The position numbers and the translations under genes were made by a program. 64,000 nt of DNA, taken from assembly GCF_037081715.1 (NCBI RefSeq), contig NZ_JAZDDH010000001.1:558001-622000 (forward strand). Direction: 5' to 3'. Positions 34,965 through 42,439 of the stretch are shown piece by piece (position 1 is the first letter of the stretch; every line of letters begins with the position of its first letter). This DNA is from Halalkalicoccus sp. CG83. GTDB taxonomy: Archaea; Halobacteriota; Halobacteria; Halobacteriales; Halalkalicoccaceae. Below the pieces are notes generated by a model, which had not been told where the DNA came from, did not search any database, and worked only from the letters and a program-made list of their open reading frames with translations.

Positions 34965-35044
34965 AGGGACGTGTTGGCGTGGAACAAGTAAGCGGTGTCG
35001 CCCCGAAGGGGTGGATATTACCGTGCCGAGCGCCGAATCGACGT

Positions 35045-35098
35045 ATGCACACGAATCGAGGAGCCGTAGCCGTGCGGCGAGCGGGTGATGCGGAATGA
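35045..35098 (+). CDS. Short leader ORF coupled to a coiled-coil membrane gene (17 aa)
   Basis: The ATG at 35045 lies about 28 bp after a GGATATTA element (35013-35020). The 17-codon ORF (MHTNRGAVAVRRAGDAE) ends in a TGA at 35096-35098 that overlaps the ATG of the next gene (35095) as ATGA. No Shine-Dalgarno sequence precedes that gene. It is the shortest of the six leader ORFs, so chance is hardest to exclude here, but the promoter spacing and overlap are the same as in the others. Confidence 0.4.
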   Translation: MHTNRGAVAVRRAGDAE

Positions 35099-35520
35099 AC
35101 GCGGGACGCGTCGACGCGCTGGTCGACCTCGCCTACGGCGTACTGATCTTCGTCTCGGTGGTGCTCATCGTCTACGTCGGGACGACGGTGGGCGCGGCGT
35201 TCGGATTCGGCGTCCTCGCCTCCTACGCGATCCACGTCGTCTGGAAGATGGCGCGGTTCGATCCGGAGTGGATGACCCAGGAGGTCACCGAGGAGGTGAC
35301 GGAGGAGGTCACCGAGAACGTCGAGCGGACGGTCGAGGGCCAGCTCGACGAGGTCGCGAAACAGCTCGAGAGGGTCAACGAACGGATCGACCGCCGACCG
35401 AAGAGCGAGGAGTTCGAGGAGAAGATCGACGAGGTCACCGAGAAGGTCGAGGAGGAAACCCAAGACCCGAATCGCGGCTCGTCGACCGACGGGGAGTCCT
35501 CGAACGGATCTAGAGCATAG
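35095..35520 (+). CDS. Small membrane protein with coiled-coil tail, unknown function
   Basis: A 141-residue protein. Two close hydrophobic segments (residues about 8-50) are followed by the repetitive helix WMTQEVTEEVTEEVTENVERTVEGQLDEVAKQLERVNERID, an acidic coiled coil, and a Ser/Gly-rich end. The topology suggests a membrane hairpin with a cytoplasmic coiled coil. I recognise no family. The start overlaps the leader ORF stop. Confidence 0.6.
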   Translation: MNAGRVDALVDLAYGVLIFVSVVLIVYVGTTVGAAFGFGVLASYAIHVVWKMARFDPEWMTQEVTEEVTEEVTENVERTVEGQLDEVAKQLERVNERIDRRPKSEEFEEKIDEVTEKVEEETQDPNRGSSTDGESSNGSRA

Positions 35521-35617
35521 GACGCCGGACTGTCCTCTGAGCGACAATGCCGCGAGCGGTAGAACGGCTCGACCATCGGGAGAGCCGTTCGCTTTTGCTC
35601 CATCTTTTACCAGCGTT

Positions 35618-35668
35618 CGCAAGACGCAAAGCGTCTTGCGCGCCAATCAGAACGCATCGCGTTCTGAT
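35618..35668. repeat. Two adjacent perfect 10-bp hairpins with 3-nt loops
   Basis: CGCAAGACGC-AAA-GCGTCTTGCG (35618-35640) and ATCAGAACGC-ATC-GCGTTCTGAT (35646-35668) are both perfect inverted repeats with 10-bp arms and 3-nt loops, 5 bp apart. They lie downstream of the coiled-coil gene and upstream of the tRNA-fragment array. Neither is followed by the T-run expected of a terminator. Their geometry matches the hairpins inserted in trpG at 39872-39956. Confidence 0.75.
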
Positions 35669-35710
35669 GACGACTGAGCGAAGTGAAGGAGCACAGCAGA
35701 AGGTGGCTTA

Positions 35711-35982
35711 GGGCGGATTTGAACCGCGAGGACTCGCTCCGCTCGCCCTCTGGATTCAAACCGCCCACCGCCTCGATTCACCGACACGGCGTTGCTCACA
35801 CACGCTCGCTATCGCTCGCGGTATTCGCAGGGAGGTGCCGGAGAAATCTCGGTGGGTTGGGGCGGATTTGAACCTCGGTCGTTTCGCTCACTTCGTTCGC
35901 TCCACTCCCTGCTTCAAATCCTTCGTACCCATTTCGGCAGTACAGACTCCTCGCTTCGCTCGTCGTATTGTACTGCCAGAAA
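35711..35982. repeat. Iterated tRNA-Val 3'-end fragments with imperfect hairpins (attachment-site-like array)
   Basis: Two copies of the 3' part of the tRNA-Val gene precede the intact gene in the same orientation: 17 bp at 35711-35727 (GGGCGGATTTGAACCGC) and 22 bp at 35853-35874, identical to 35983-36004. Each copy is followed by a CGCTTCGCTC-like stretch and then by a partial reverse complement (ATTCAAACCGCCC at about 35754-35766, TTCAAATCC at about 35913-35921), so each can fold back. A third hairpin (CATTTC-GGCAGTACA / TGTACTGCC-GAAATG type, about 35930-35986) joins the intact tRNA. No protein-coding gene is visible from 35521 to 35982. Confidence 0.65.
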
Positions 35983-36057
35983 TGGGTTGGGGCGGATTTG
36001 AACCGCCGGCCTCCTCCATGTCAAGGAGGTGTCATAGCCTGACTAGACCACCAACCC
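35983..36057 (-). tRNA. tRNA-Val (anticodon GAC)
   Basis: On the minus strand the acceptor stem GGGTTGG pairs with CCAACCC (forward 35984-35990). The anticodon stem CCTCC/GGAGG encloses the loop TTGACAT with anticodon GAC, and the T-arm is GGCGG-TTCAAAT-CCGCC. The discriminator is A at 35983, and no CCA is encoded. No intron is present. Short copies of the 3' end lie just downstream of the gene, which suggests past use as an integration target. Long reading frames across this stretch are artefacts of the tRNA sequence. Confidence 0.95.
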
Positions 36058-36191
36058 TCGCCACTGCGTGCAGTTTCGGATATCCCTTCCGAGTAGTTGA
36101 AGGTTTCGAAACGGAGAACTGAGGACGACACGCTTAAGTTGATGTACTAGTTTGTTCATTATAAGACGAAACCGTACATCGAGGATCACTC

Positions 36192-37196
36192 ATGCAGAAC
36201 ACAATCGAGCGCGTGACGGACGGCGAATCGCTGGACCAGGAGCAGGCACGGGCCGCCGCGACGGCGGTCTTCGAGGACGCGACCGAGGCACAGATCGGCG
36301 CGCTGCTCGCGGCGCTCCGTGCGAAGGGCGAGACCGAGGCGGAGATCGCGGGGTTCGCGGAGGGGATGCGCGACGCCGCGCGGACGATCGCGCCCGACCG
36401 GAGCCCGCTGGTCGACACCTGTGGGACCGGCGGCGACGACTACGACACGATCAACGTCTCGACGACGAGCGCGATCGTCGCGGCGGGCGCCGGCGTCGCG
36501 GTCGCGAAACACGGCAACTACTCGGTCTCCTCCTCGTCGGGCAGCGCGGACGTGCTCGAACGGCTGGGCGTGGAGATCGACGCCGAGCCCCCGGCGGTCG
36601 AGCGGGCGATCGAGGAGGACGGGATCGGGTTCATGCTCGCTCCGGTCTTTCACCCCGCGATGAAGGCCGTCATCGGCCCGCGGAAGGAACTGGGCATGCG
36701 GACGATCTTCAACGTGCTCGGCCCGCTGACCAACCCGGCGGGCGCGAACGCCCAGATCGTCGGCGTTTACGACCCCGACCTCGTCCCCGTACTCGCTCGA
36801 GCGCTCTCGCGCATGCCGGTCGAACGGGCGCTGGTCGTTCACGGCTCCGGGATGGACGAGATCGCGATCCACGGCGAGACGACCGCCGCGGAGGTCTCCG
36901 GCGAGGAGATCGAGGAGTATACCATCGCACCCGCCGATCTCGGCCTCGAGGAACGACCGGTGAGCGCGGTCGCGGGCGGTACGCCGGAGGAGAACGCAGC
37001 CGATCTCGAGGGGATCGTGACCGGCGACGTCGACGGGGCGAAACGCGAGATCGTCCTCGCGAACGCCGGCGCGGCGATCTACCTCGCGGGCGAGGCCGAC
37101 TCGCTCGCCGAGGGTGCCGAGGTCGCCGCGAACGCCATCGACGAGGGCGGGGCCGCGACGAAGCTCGAACGAATGCGTCGGACGATCACGCAATGA
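36192..37196 (+). CDS. trpD: Anthranilate phosphoribosyltransferase
   Basis: A 334-residue enzyme that joins anthranilate to phosphoribosyl pyrophosphate, the second step of tryptophan synthesis. Motifs: VDTCGTGGDDYDTINVSTTSA (PRPP site), AKHGNYSVSSSSGSADVLE, and FMLAPVFHPAMKAVIGPRKELGMRTIFNVLGPLTNPA. A TTATAA box at 36159-36164 is 28 bp before the ATG, so the operon mRNA is leaderless. Its stop overlaps the trpF start (ATGA). The order trpD-trpF-trpE-trpG is the usual haloarchaeal anthranilate operon, separate from trpCBA. Confidence 0.96.
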   Translation: MQNTIERVTDGESLDQEQARAAATAVFEDATEAQIGALLAALRAKGETEAEIAGFAEGMRDAARTIAPDRSPLVDTCGTGGDDYDTINVSTTSAIVAAGAGVAVAKHGNYSVSSSSGSADVLERLGVEIDAEPPAVERAIEEDGIGFMLAPVFHPAMKAVIGPRKELGMRTIFNVLGPLTNPAGANAQIVGVYDPDLVPVLARALSRMPVERALVVHGSGMDEIAIHGETTAAEVSGEEIEEYTIAPADLGLEERPVSAVAGGTPEENAADLEGIVTGDVDGAKREIVLANAGAAIYLAGEADSLAEGAEVAANAIDEGGAATKLERMRRTITQ

Positions 37197-37840
37197 CGCG
37201 GGTGAAGCTCTGCGGACACGCCCGCGAGGCCGACGTCGAGGCGTCGGTCCGCGCCGGCGCCGACGCGATCGGCGTCATCAGCGAGGTGCCCGTCGACAGC
37301 CCTCGGACGGTGGGCGCGGATCGGGCCGCGACGCTGCTGGACGCCGTCCCGCCGCTGGTGACCGGCGTCCTCGTCACGATGCCCGCGACGCCCGAGGAGG
37401 CCGTCGACCTCGTCGAGCGGACCCGGCCCGACGTCCTCCAGATCCACGGCCCGTTCTCCCCCGAGGACCTACGGACCGTCCGCGAGACGATCGCCCGCCC
37501 GGTGATCAAGTCCGTCGACGCCGCCGATCCCGACTCGGCCCACCAGTTCGACGGCGTCGCGGACGCGCTGCTCGTCGACTCGACCGACGCGGCGGGCGCG
37601 GGCGGCACCGGGCGAACCCACGACTGGGAACGCACCCGCGAGCTCGCGGCCGACCTCGACTCACCGGTGATTCTCGCCGGCGGGCTCACCCCCGAGAACG
37701 TCGCCAGGGCGGTCGGGACGGCGCGACCGTTCGGCGTCGACGTCGCGAGCGGGATCGAGCGCGAGGGCGGCGTGAAGGACTCCGATCTCGTGGAGCGCTT
37801 CGTCCGTGAGGCGACCGGTCGGCGGGTGATCGCGGAGTGA
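37193..37840 (+). CDS. trpF: Phosphoribosylanthranilate isomerase
   Basis: A 215-residue TIM-barrel enzyme performing the Amadori rearrangement, the third step of tryptophan synthesis. VKLCGHAREADVEASVRAGADAIGVI supplies the catalytic Cys; DVLQIHGPFSPEDL, DALLVDSTDAAGAGGTGRTHDW (phosphate site and catalytic Asp) and VILAGGLTPENVARAV follow. VKLCGH replaces the more common VKICGI. It overlaps trpD at the start and trpE at the end by 4 bp each. Confidence 0.95.
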   Translation: MTRVKLCGHAREADVEASVRAGADAIGVISEVPVDSPRTVGADRAATLLDAVPPLVTGVLVTMPATPEEAVDLVERTRPDVLQIHGPFSPEDLRTVRETIARPVIKSVDAADPDSAHQFDGVADALLVDSTDAAGAGGTGRTHDWERTRELAADLDSPVILAGGLTPENVARAVGTARPFGVDVASGIEREGGVKDSDLVERFVREATGRRVIAE

Positions 37841-39384
37841 TCTCCCGCGAGGCGTTCCGCGGGCTCGTCGATCGTGAGGAGCCGGTCGTCGTCCACGTCG
37901 CGGCCGAACTCGACGTCGGGACGACGCCGCTCGCCGCCTACGCCGCGCTCGCCGCGGACGGCGAGTACGGCTTCCTCCTCGAGAGCGCGGAGAAGGTCGC
38001 CTCCTCGGATCCCGACGGGGCGTTCCAGCCGGCGGACGCGAACCCCGGTCGCCACGCCCGCTACTCGTTCGTCGGCTTCGACCCCGAGGCGGTCGTCACC
38101 GTCGACCCCGACGACGTTCGATTGGAGCTGCTCGGCGACGACCGGCTCGAGGGGCTGATGACCGACGGCGGGGGCGACACGCTCGACGCGCTCCGCGGGG
38201 CGCTCCCCGACGTCCCTCGGGTCGGATTTCCCCGGGGCGGTCACCTCCACGGCGGACTCGTCGGCTTTCTCGCGTACGACGCGGTCTACGACCTCTGGCT
38301 CTCGGAGGTGGGCGTCGAACGCCCCGACTCGCCGACGCCCGACGCGCAGTTCGTCCTGAGCACGCGGACGCTCGCCTTCGACGAGGTCGAGGGAAGCCTG
38401 ACGCTCTCGCTCACGCCCGTGGTCTTCCCCGAGGACGATCCCGACGACGTCTACGAGACGCTCACAGAGGAGGTCGAGCGGGTGCGTTCGGCCCTCGACG
38501 ACGCCGTGGTCCCCGAGAACGGCGGGTTCACTCGGGAGGACTCGCGGGCAGGTCCGCGCGAGGAGTACGAGGACGCCGTTCGCCGCACGAAGGAGCACGT
38601 CCTCGACGGCGACGTCTACCAGGGCGTGATCTCCAGAACGCGCGAACTCCGCGGCGAGATCGATCCTCTGGGACTGTACGAGTCGCTCCGGGAGGTGAAC
38701 CCCTCGCCATACATGTACCTCCTGAACTACGGCGAGCGGACCGTCGTCGGCGCGAGCCCCGAGACGCTGGTCTCGGTGCGCGACGGCCTCGTGACGAGCA
38801 ATCCGATCGCCGGCACCTGCCCTCGCGGGACGAGCCCCGTCGAGGACCGTCGGCTGGCGGGCGAGATGCTCGCCGACGACAAGGAGCGCGCCGAGCACAC
38901 GATGCTGGTCGATCTGGCGCGAAACGACGTCCGCCGGGTCTCGGAGCCGGGATCGGTTCGGGTCGAGGAGTTCATGAACGTGCTCAAGTACAGCCACGTC
39001 CAGCACATCGAGAGCACCGTGACGGGCGAACTCGCCGCCGAGGCCGACTGTTTCGACGCGATCCGGGCGTCGTTTCCCGCGGGGACGCTCTCGGGTGCGC
39101 CGAAGATCCGCGCGATGGAGATCATCGACGAACTCGAGCTCGAGCCCAGAGGGCTGTACGGCGGCGGGGTCGGCTACTGCTCGTGGACCGGCGACGCCGA
39201 TATGGCGATCGTGATCCGGACGGCGACGATCGAGCACGGCGACCCCGACCGGGTGACGGTGCGCGCGGGTGCGGGCATCGTCGCCGACAGCGACCCCGCC
39301 GCGGAGTACGAGGAGACCGAGTCGAAGATGGACGGCGTGCTCGAGGCGATCGAGCGGATCGAGCTCTCGGAGGTGGCCCAGTGA
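37837..39384 (+). CDS. trpE: Anthranilate synthase component I
   Basis: A 515-residue enzyme that converts chorismate to anthranilate using ammonia from TrpG. The N-terminal regulatory domain (LLESAEKVASSDPDG..., with the LLES feedback-binding motif for tryptophan) precedes the chorismate-binding catalytic core: PSPYMYLLNYGERTVVGASPETLV, TCPRGTSPVEDRRLAGEML, DLARNDVRRVSEPGSV, and GTLSGAPKIRAMEIIDELE. The GTG start overlaps the trpF stop. The presence of LLES suggests normal feedback inhibition by tryptophan. Confidence 0.96.
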   Translation: MISREAFRGLVDREEPVVVHVAAELDVGTTPLAAYAALAADGEYGFLLESAEKVASSDPDGAFQPADANPGRHARYSFVGFDPEAVVTVDPDDVRLELLGDDRLEGLMTDGGGDTLDALRGALPDVPRVGFPRGGHLHGGLVGFLAYDAVYDLWLSEVGVERPDSPTPDAQFVLSTRTLAFDEVEGSLTLSLTPVVFPEDDPDDVYETLTEEVERVRSALDDAVVPENGGFTREDSRAGPREEYEDAVRRTKEHVLDGDVYQGVISRTRELRGEIDPLGLYESLREVNPSPYMYLLNYGERTVVGASPETLVSVRDGLVTSNPIAGTCPRGTSPVEDRRLAGEMLADDKERAEHTMLVDLARNDVRRVSEPGSVRVEEFMNVLKYSHVQHIESTVTGELAAEADCFDAIRASFPAGTLSGAPKIRAMEIIDELELEPRGLYGGGVGYCSWTGDADMAIVIRTATIEHGDPDRVTVRAGAGIVADSDPAAEYEETESKMDGVLEAIERIELSEVAQ

Positions 39385-40085
39385 GCGCCGCCGTCGCCCG
39401 CGACCGGCGCGTGCTGTTCGTCGACAACTTCGACTCCTTTACCTACAACCTCGTCGAGTACGTCTCCGAACACGGCGCGGAGACGGAGGTACTCATGAAC
39501 ACCGCGTCGCTCGAGGACGTGCGCGCGGTGGATCCGGACGCCATCGTCATCAGTCCCGGACCGGGCCACCCCGAGAACGACCGGGACGTCGGCGTGACGG
39601 TGCCCGTGCTTCGCGAGGTGAGTCCCGAGGTCCCCACTCTAGGGGTCTGCCTCGGGCTCGAGGCCGCCGTCTACGCCTATGGCGGGAGCGTGGGACGCGC
39701 ACCCGAGCCGATCCACGGCAAGGCGTTTCCCGTCGCTCACGACGGGAAGGGGGTCTTCTCGGGGCTCGAACAGGACTTTCCGGCCGGCCGGTATCACTCG
39801 CTGATCGCCACGGAGGTTCCCGACTGCTTCGAGGTGACCGCGACGACCGATCACGAGGTCTCCGCGAGTAGCGCGGAGCGTGGCTCCGCGGACCGTTCGA
39901 GCGGGCTACGCCCGCTCGAAGACGAAGCGAGCGGAGGCTCGTCGGACTCGTCCGACGGTGGGAGCGAACTCGTGATGGGGATCCGTCACCGCGAACACCC
40001 GATCGAGTGCGTGCAGTTCCACCCCGAGAGCGTACTCACCGGCGTGGGTCACGACGTGATCGAGAACTTCCTACGTGCCGTGTAG
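39381..40085 (+). CDS. trpG: Anthranilate synthase component II (glutamine amidotransferase) with in-frame insertion
   Basis: A 234-residue class I amidotransferase; the usual length is about 190-200. It passes glutamine-derived ammonia to TrpE. VLFVDNFDSFTYNLVEYV, SPGPGHPEN, the nucleophile in LGVCLGLEAAVYAYGG (the usual GHQ is GLE here), AGRYHSLIA, and VQFHPESVLT with the catalytic His-Glu are present. About 35 low-complexity residues (SASSAERGSADRSSG...DSSDGGSE) interrupt the protein between TATTDHEV and LVMGIRHREHP, a surface position, and are encoded by a run of DNA hairpins. The rest is intact, so the enzyme is probably active. Confidence 0.93.
   Translation: MSAAVARDRRVLFVDNFDSFTYNLVEYVSEHGAETEVLMNTASLEDVRAVDPDAIVISPGPGHPENDRDVGVTVPVLREVSPEVPTLGVCLGLEAAVYAYGGSVGRAPEPIHGKAFPVAHDGKGVFSGLEQDFPAGRYHSLIATEVPDCFEVTATTDHEVSASSAERGSADRSSGLRPLEDEASGGSSDSSDGGSELVMGIRHREHPIECVQFHPESVLTGVGHDVIENFLRAV
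39872..39956. repeat. Tandem short hairpins inserted in frame within trpG
   Basis: Successive perfect inverted repeats: CGCGGAGC-GTG-GCTCCGCG (39872-39890), TTCGAGCGGGC-TAC-GCCCGCTCGAA (39896-39920, 11-bp arms), CGAGC-GGAG-GCTCG (39928-39941) and GTCGGAC-TC-GTCCGAC (39941-39956). Together they code for the extra Ser/Glu/Arg/Asp-rich loop of TrpG without a stop or frameshift. The 3-nt-loop design is the same as in the hairpins at 35618-35668. Confidence 0.8.
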
Positions 40086-40274
40086 AAGGGTTGGGAGGAC
40101 GACGGTTCCGAGGTAGAAGGCCACGATCCCGACCACGGTGAGCGTGACGAGACGCCAGGCGAGCTTGAGTAGAAACCGTCCGAGGAGGACCACGACGGCG
40201 AGCACCGCCAGCACCAGAAACAGCAGGCCGGGATCGGTGGTCAGCGCTGCCTCGTACGGCATCGGCGATTCCAT
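40071..40274 (-). CDS. Small membrane protein, unknown function (67 aa)
   Basis: A 67-residue protein with two hydrophobic segments (LLFLVLAVLAVVVLLGRFLLKL and LVTLTVVGIVAFYLGTVVL) joined by a short basic turn. No family is recognised. A CTTATTTATTG element on the minus strand at about 40295-40305 lies roughly 26 bp before the ATG at 40274, which supports a real, leaderless gene. The 3' end overlaps the end of trpG by 15 bp. Confidence 0.65.
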   Translation of the reverse strand: MESPMPYEAALTTDPGLLFLVLAVLAVVVLLGRFLLKLAWRLVTLTVVGIVAFYLGTVVLPTLLHGT

Positions 40275-40414
40275 GAGACGTAGTTATCATAACAATAAAT
40301 AAGTGTTCGGGCTCCGAAACCGGACGGCCAGCCAGACCGGATGTTTCGTTAGAGGAGTTAACGGAGACGCGCTCGCCCCGAGGTTCGAACGACCCGTCGC
40401 GAGTGGACCGAGCG

Positions 40415-41287
40415 TCAGAAGGGATTCTGAATCGCCAACTCGGAGGTGACCTCGATACCGATCTGGCGAAGCAGGTTGCGGGTCATCACGTCGTGGAGAA
40501 ACGTCTGTTCCCGGAGGTCGAGACCGGTACGCGTGACCTCGGTCAACCACAGGTCCATGTTCCGGTCCGCCGAGGCCTTGTGGGTGAGGGCGGGTCTGTC
40601 CTCCGGGATGATGATCCCGACCCGGAGATCGTGGTGCGGGAGGCCGGATCGCCGGCTCAGGTAGTTTTCATTGACGTGTTTAACCGCGTTCGTGGCGTAG
40701 CCGACGGTCCCATCGGTGGGGAAGACCGCCTGGCCGATGCCGCCGCGTCCGTAGATACCCTCAGCGGTGTGCATATCGAGCAGGTAGTCCGGTTCGACTC
40801 GGAGGACCTCGTTCCAGATCGCTCGTGCGATGGGCGTCGTCGGCTCCTCGCCCATGGGGAACTGGCGGTTCAGATCGCCCCTCGGCCCGTGGTTGGTCCC
40901 CTGTTCGACCGCCACCTTGTTCGCCTCGGGGATCACGACCAGCGTGCCGCGATCGATCGCGTACTCGTTCGCGAGATGCGCAGCCTCCACGCCGGCCCGC
41001 TCGTTGCCGTGCATGCCGCCGACGACGAACGCCGTCGGCGACGGGTTCGGCGCCTCGATCGTGTATACCTCGGTCTCGTAGTTGGTCGCCCCGAGGAGCG
41101 TGTGGCGCTCCCGGTCCAGCGTTTCCTCGTCCTTCTGGCGTTCCTGGCGGACCTCCCGACCGTCCTCCCGGTCGTCCGGCGACGAGGCGGGATCCTCGTC
41201 CAGCACCGTCGATCCGAGGACGCTCGCCCCGGCGGCGACGCCGACCGTCCGAAGGAATCCTCGTCGCGAAGGCCTACCGATCATCAT
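40415..41287 (-). CDS. Exported succinylglutamate desuccinylase/aspartoacylase-family (M14-like) zinc hydrolase
   Basis: A 290-residue protein with a twin-arginine signal (RPSRRGFLRTVGVAAGASVLGS) and a charged linker to about residue 60. The zinc site is FVVGGMHGNERAGVEAA (His and Glu) with a third ligand in YLLDMHTAEGIY, and NRQFPMG carries the substrate-binding Arg. Relatives deacylate N-acyl amino acids or trim peptides. Bacterial DoeB (N-acetyl-diaminobutyrate deacetylase) is in this superfamily but is cytoplasmic, so I do not equate them. A GATTATATG element at 41309-41317 is about 27 bp upstream, consistent with a leaderless start. Confidence 0.82.
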   Translation of the reverse strand: MMIGRPSRRGFLRTVGVAAGASVLGSTVLDEDPASSPDDREDGREVRQERQKDEETLDRERHTLLGATNYETEVYTIEAPNPSPTAFVVGGMHGNERAGVEAAHLANEYAIDRGTLVVIPEANKVAVEQGTNHGPRGDLNRQFPMGEEPTTPIARAIWNEVLRVEPDYLLDMHTAEGIYGRGGIGQAVFPTDGTVGYATNAVKHVNENYLSRRSGLPHHDLRVGIIIPEDRPALTHKASADRNMDLWLTEVTRTGLDLREQTFLHDVMTRNLLRQIGIEVTSELAIQNPF

Positions 41288-41520
41288 ACTCGCTAGTGTC
41301 TACTGACTCATATAATCCCGCATCCAGAACGCTCCGCCGATTCGACCCCCTCTCGAAACCGGTCCTCGCCCTCGATATCCGCATACACGTCAAAACTGAC
41401 GAGAGCGACGGTACACCGTCGTCGATACGCCTCCGAACCCTCGTTCCGACGAGGATCGCACACCTGCGAAACCGGCCGCGAAGAGCGTCGTCGACGGTGT
41501 CCGGGGCGTTCGGAGTAGGT

Positions 41521-41700
41521 GTATCAGCTCCACGACCACTTTCACCCCGTTTTGAATGCACTATCGTAGGTCCGTCGCGTCGTATTAGTCGGTGGATCGG
41601 ATGGGAGAAGCCCGACACACGAACTAAATGAACCTACACTCAATATTTCTAACTATGTTTGCGCGAAAGAAGTAAACTTATACTCCCGCGAGCAGAGGGA
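41521..41700. repeat. 180-bp direct repeat, copy 1 (duplicated promoter region)
   Basis: This copy begins GTATCAGCTCCACGACCACT and ends with CAGAGGGA. It is clearly homologous to 42165-42345, with scattered substitutions over its whole length. The best-kept part is the run TTGCGCGAAAGAAGTAAACT at about 41660-41679, directly followed by the TATA-like TTATAC. No recognisable gene lies between 41288 and 41520. The copy is followed by a possible 40-codon ORF from TTG 41702 to the stop at 41824 (weak support) and by the 58-codon ORF at 41858. Confidence 0.8.
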
Positions 41701-41857
41701 ATTGTCGCCGAAACAGGAAGGAAACATCTCACTTGACGACGTTGAACAGCTCATCGTTGTCCTCCCCCACAATCACACACTGTGTGGCGGGCAACGTTCC
41801 AATAGCTGCGACTCTGTCCTCTAGGAGGACACCAAAACGACAAAATTCAAATCAAAC

Positions 41858-42034
41858 ATGACAGGCTCAAACGGCGATCAACTCCGTGATCAGGATCGAT
41901 CTCATTCAGACTCTCTACCACCGACTCATTCCGATGACGATATCCCAACCTATTCGCGGGGATGGAAGAACATCGGACCGGGAGAGGTGATTTTAATCCT
42001 ACTGTTGCTCATCGTTCTCCTTCAAATGGTGTAG
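41858..42034 (+). CDS. Small tail-anchored membrane protein (58 aa), unknown
   Basis: An ATG ORF of 58 residues: a hydrophilic Ser/Asp/His-rich N terminus, then GWKNIGPGEV and a C-terminal hydrophobic stretch of about 13 residues (ILILLLLIVLLQM). It lies in a lower-GC island between the two 180-bp repeats, with codon choice unlike its neighbours (AAC/GAT/TCA-rich). The stretch 41762-41779 (CTCCCCCACAATCACACA) recurs at 42079-42096 on the far side of this ORF. The clear N-hydrophilic/C-hydrophobic layout supports a real membrane peptide, possibly acquired. Confidence 0.45.
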   Translation: MTGSNGDQLRDQDRSHSDSLPPTHSDDDIPTYSRGWKNIGPGEVILILLLLIVLLQMV

Positions 42035-42164
42035 CAGCAGCTCTTTATGATTTAAGCCGGGCGGAACGACGCGAGTCGCTCCCCCACAATCACACATCAC
42101 CACCGTCGTGAACTAACGTAATGAGCGTTGTGGATTAGGCATTGAGCATCGTGTTTGTATTTAG

Positions 42165-42345
42165 GTATCAGCTCCACGACCACTTCCACTCCGCTTTGGA
42201 CACATTATAGTAGGTCCGCCGCGTCGTATCAGTCGGTGGAACGGATGGGAGAACGCCCAACACACGGACCAGACGGATCTATATCGAATGTTTCTAACTA
42301 TGCTTGCGCGAAAGAAGTAAACTTATACTCCCGGGGGCAGAGGGA
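42165..42345. repeat. 180-bp direct repeat, copy 2, containing the nrdJ promoter
   Basis: Homologous to 41521-41700. The TATA-like TTATA at 42323-42327 lies about 33 bp before the leader ATG at 42358, so this copy supplies the ribonucleotide reductase promoter. Sequence just after the repeat differs completely between the two copies, so the duplication ends close to the transcription start. Confidence 0.8.
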
Positions 42346-42357
42346 GGTTCCGTCACA

Positions 42358-42439
42358 AATGGGAGTTTCTCAACCCCAGTTAGAACCACGAATCGCTCGC
42401 TCGATGGGCCCTAGCGTAGCCGAGGTGGTCCGCGCGTGA
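42358..42439 (+). CDS. Short leader ORF coupled to the ribonucleotide reductase gene (26 aa)
   Basis: The ATG at 42358 follows the TTATA element (42323-42327) by about 31-35 bp and encodes 26 residues (MGVSQPQLEP...VAEVVRA). Its TGA (42437-42439) overlaps the GTG of nrdJ (GTGA). The nrdJ start is secure from homology, and no Shine-Dalgarno sequence precedes it, so the ribosome probably arrives by way of this ORF. No family is recognised. Confidence 0.45.

Noticed and set aside
35711-35990. Possible CRISPR array in the repeat-rich stretch before tRNA-Val
   Set aside because: The repeated units are tRNA 3' fragments of unequal length with fold-back partners, only two or three copies, no regular spacers and no cas genes in the window.
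35792-36122. Overlapping plus-strand frames containing WGGFEP-type strings near the tRNA-Val gene
   Set aside because: These are translations of the tRNA antisense and its partial copies, a well-known annotation artefact.
40415-41287. Assignment of the exported aspartoacylase-family hydrolase as DoeB of the ectoine pathway
   Set aside because: It has a twin-arginine signal, lies outside the island beyond nrdJ, and lacks the shared promoter motif.
41274-41618. A 114-codon minus-strand frame upstream of the aspartoacylase-family gene
   Set aside because: It crosses the promoter of that gene and the first repeat, has no recognisable domain, and its composition matches shadow frames.
42155-42439. 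A 94-codon plus-strand frame through the second promoter repeat
   Set aside because: Its upstream part crosses the nrdJ TATA region and would not be transcribed from that promoter; only the last 26 codons from ATG 42358 are retained as a leader ORF.
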